64,000 nucleotides of DNA from Cupriavidus sp. IDO. Its GTDB lineage: Bacteria > Pseudomonadota > Gammaproteobacteria > Burkholderiales > Burkholderiaceae. This document shows positions 63,073 to 64,000 of the stretch, in pieces. The notes beneath the pieces are model-generated. The model ran no database searches and had not been told where the DNA came from. It saw only the letters and a list, made by a program, of their open reading frames with translations. Positions within the stretch are counted from its first letter, which is position 1. Each line of letters begins with the position of its first letter. The stretch lies in the NCBI RefSeq assembly GCF_000812465.1, contig NZ_JWMA01000012.1, positions 62,001 to 126,000 of the forward strand, in the 5' to 3' direction. Both the position numbers and the translations under genes were made by a program.

Positions 63073-64000
63073 ATGCCAATGGGCCGACCGAAGGTAGAAC
63101 TGATGTTGAGCCAAGACGAACAGTCGCAACTTACCTCGATGGCGCGTTCGCGCGCTATCCCGGCTGCGCTGGTGACACGAGCGCGCATCGTTTTGGCGGC
63201 GGCTACAGGCGAGCCCAACAGCGAGATCGCCAAACGGCTGCAACTCACGCGTGCCACAGTGGGTAAGTGGCGCGCTCGGTTCCTTGAACGGCGCATCAAT
63301 GGCCTGTACGACGAACTGCGCCCGGGCAAGCCACGCACAATAGACGACGAGCGCGTGGCGGAACTCATCAAGACGACGCTGCATACGAAGCCCGCGGGCG
63401 GCTCGACACACTGGAGTGTGCGGGCGGTGGCGGCCGAGACATCTATTTCGCCTACCAGCGTGCACCGCTATTTCAAGCTGTTGGGGCTGCAACCGCATCG
63501 TAGCGAGACCTTCAAGTTGTCCATTGACGCGTTCTTCATCGAGAAGCTGCGCGACGTGGTGGGTCTGTACCTGAACCCGCCCGAGAACGCGTTGGTGCTG
63601 TGCGTGGATGAGAAGAGCCAGTGCCAGGCACTGGAGCGCACTCAGCCGATGCTGCCCATGGGCCTGGGCTATGTCGAGGGTGTCACCCACGACTATGTCC
63701 GTCACGGCACGACGACTCTGTTTGCCGCACTGAACGTGCTCAACGGTGCGGTGCTGGCCGAGTGCAAGCCGCGTCATCGGCATCAAGAGTTCCTCGCCTT
63801 CTTGCGTTCGATCGACAAGGCTGTTCCCGCCGAACTCGATGTGCATTGCATCGTGGATAACTACAGCAGCCATAAGCACCCCAAAGTCAAGGCGTGGCTG
63901 GCAGCCCGTCCGCGCTGGCACATGCATTTCATCCCCACCTACAGTTCCTGGTTGAATCAGGTCGAACGCTTCTTCTCGATCATCACCGACAAGGCCATCC
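63073..64000 (+). CDS. IS630 family transposase (3' end outside window)
   Basis: At least 309 residues are visible. The N-terminus has a helix-turn-helix ('NSEIAKRLQLTRATVGKWRARF') and a second one ('SVRAVAAETSISPTSVHRYFKLLG'). The DDE catalytic residues are in 'VLCVDEKSQCQALERTQP' (first Asp), 'HCIVDNYSSHKHPKV' (second Asp) and 'YSSWLNQVERFFS' (Glu), typical of IS630/Tc1-mariner. It shows no frameshift within the window. GGGAGA lies shortly before the ATG. Only the last few dozen residues should be missing. Confidence 0.93.
   Translation, partial: MPMGRPKVELMLSQDEQSQLTSMARSRAIPAALVTRARIVLAAATGEPNSEIAKRLQLTRATVGKWRARFLERRINGLYDELRPGKPRTIDDERVAELIKTTLHTKPAGGSTHWSVRAVAAETSISPTSVHRYFKLLGLQPHRSETFKLSIDAFFIEKLRDVVGLYLNPPENALVLCVDEKSQCQALERTQPMLPMGLGYVEGVTHDYVRHGTTTLFAALNVLNGAVLAECKPRHRHQEFLAFLRSIDKAVPAELDVHCIVDNYSSHKHPKVKAWLAARPRWHMHFIPTYSSWLNQVERFFSIITDKAI

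Larger units (their letters stand above)
62985..64000 (+). mobile_element. IS630-family insertion sequence, left part
   Basis: The element is identified by its transposase, which starts at 63073 and runs off the window. The left boundary is approximate: it must lie between the oxoprolinase stop (62918) and the transposase. The terminal repeat could not be fixed without the right end. IS630 elements normally insert at TA dinucleotides. Insertion is downstream of the oxoprolinase operon, so no visible gene is broken. Confidence 0.65.

Overview
The window is high-GC DNA with the gene content of a Cupriavidus/Ralstonia-type Burkholderiales, probably from a secondary chromosome or another accessory-rich replicon. 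The pointers are a Bug-type periplasmic receptor, an intracellular PHB depolymerase, a cyoABCD-SURF1 oxidase operon, a CitMHS citrate carrier, a second RpoD-like sigma factor, and many LysR, GntR and AraC-regulated catabolic islands. The genus is inferred from gene content, not from a search. No tRNA, rRNA or CRISPR array was seen.

Layout. 1-5.2 kb: end of a LysR regulator, then the cytochrome bo3 quinol oxidase operon cyoABCD plus SURF1 (minus strand). 5.4-11.5 kb: MFS transporter, class II Fic protein, GNAT acetyltransferase, DUF3772/MscS channel. 11.9-20.7 kb: the most unusual region. A minus-strand operon (permease, 2Fe-2S ferredoxin, unknown 97-aa protein, second ferredoxin) is divergent from a plus-strand set: an OCD/mu-crystallin family enzyme, a haem-oxygenase-like diiron protein (HDO) with a complete set of predicted metal ligands, an aldehyde dehydrogenase, a GlcG-like protein, a fused ferredoxin-FAD-NAD reductase and a FadR-type GntR regulator. 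Copies of a TnGTATACnA-like palindrome lie before four of its transcription starts and before a neighbouring 59-aa small protein, so the region looks like one regulon. I propose it as an uncharacterised diiron-oxygenase catabolic system.

20.9-27.4 kb: small protein, AraC regulator, DadA-like FAD oxidoreductase, LysR regulator, Bug receptor and an amidase. Two related palindromes flank the LysR gene. 27.4-34.4 kb: an eight-gene aromatic/aralkyl amine dehydrogenase operon (aauBEDA, two cytochromes c, aldehyde dehydrogenase, amidase) whose light chain keeps the two TTQ tryptophans.

34.4-40 kb: long non-coding stretch, repeat-containing collagen-like lipoprotein, DUF3820 protein, class C beta-lactamase homologue, membrane-anchored beta-helix protein. 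40.3-47.7 kb: RpoD paralogue followed by a DUF2760-Hsp70-Hsp70/DUF3731 operon. 47.7-52.3 kb: psuG, an NTF2-like lipoprotein, and an isocitrate/isopropylmalate dehydrogenase-family enzyme with a CitMHS carrier. 53-56 kb: phaZ and a glutamine synthetase. 56-62.9 kb: LysR regulator divergent from a D-glutamate cyclase-like protein (DUF1445), an MFS transporter and a fused 5-oxoprolinase/hydantoinase, suggesting a 5-oxoproline/D-glutamate type pathway. The window ends inside an IS630-family transposase.
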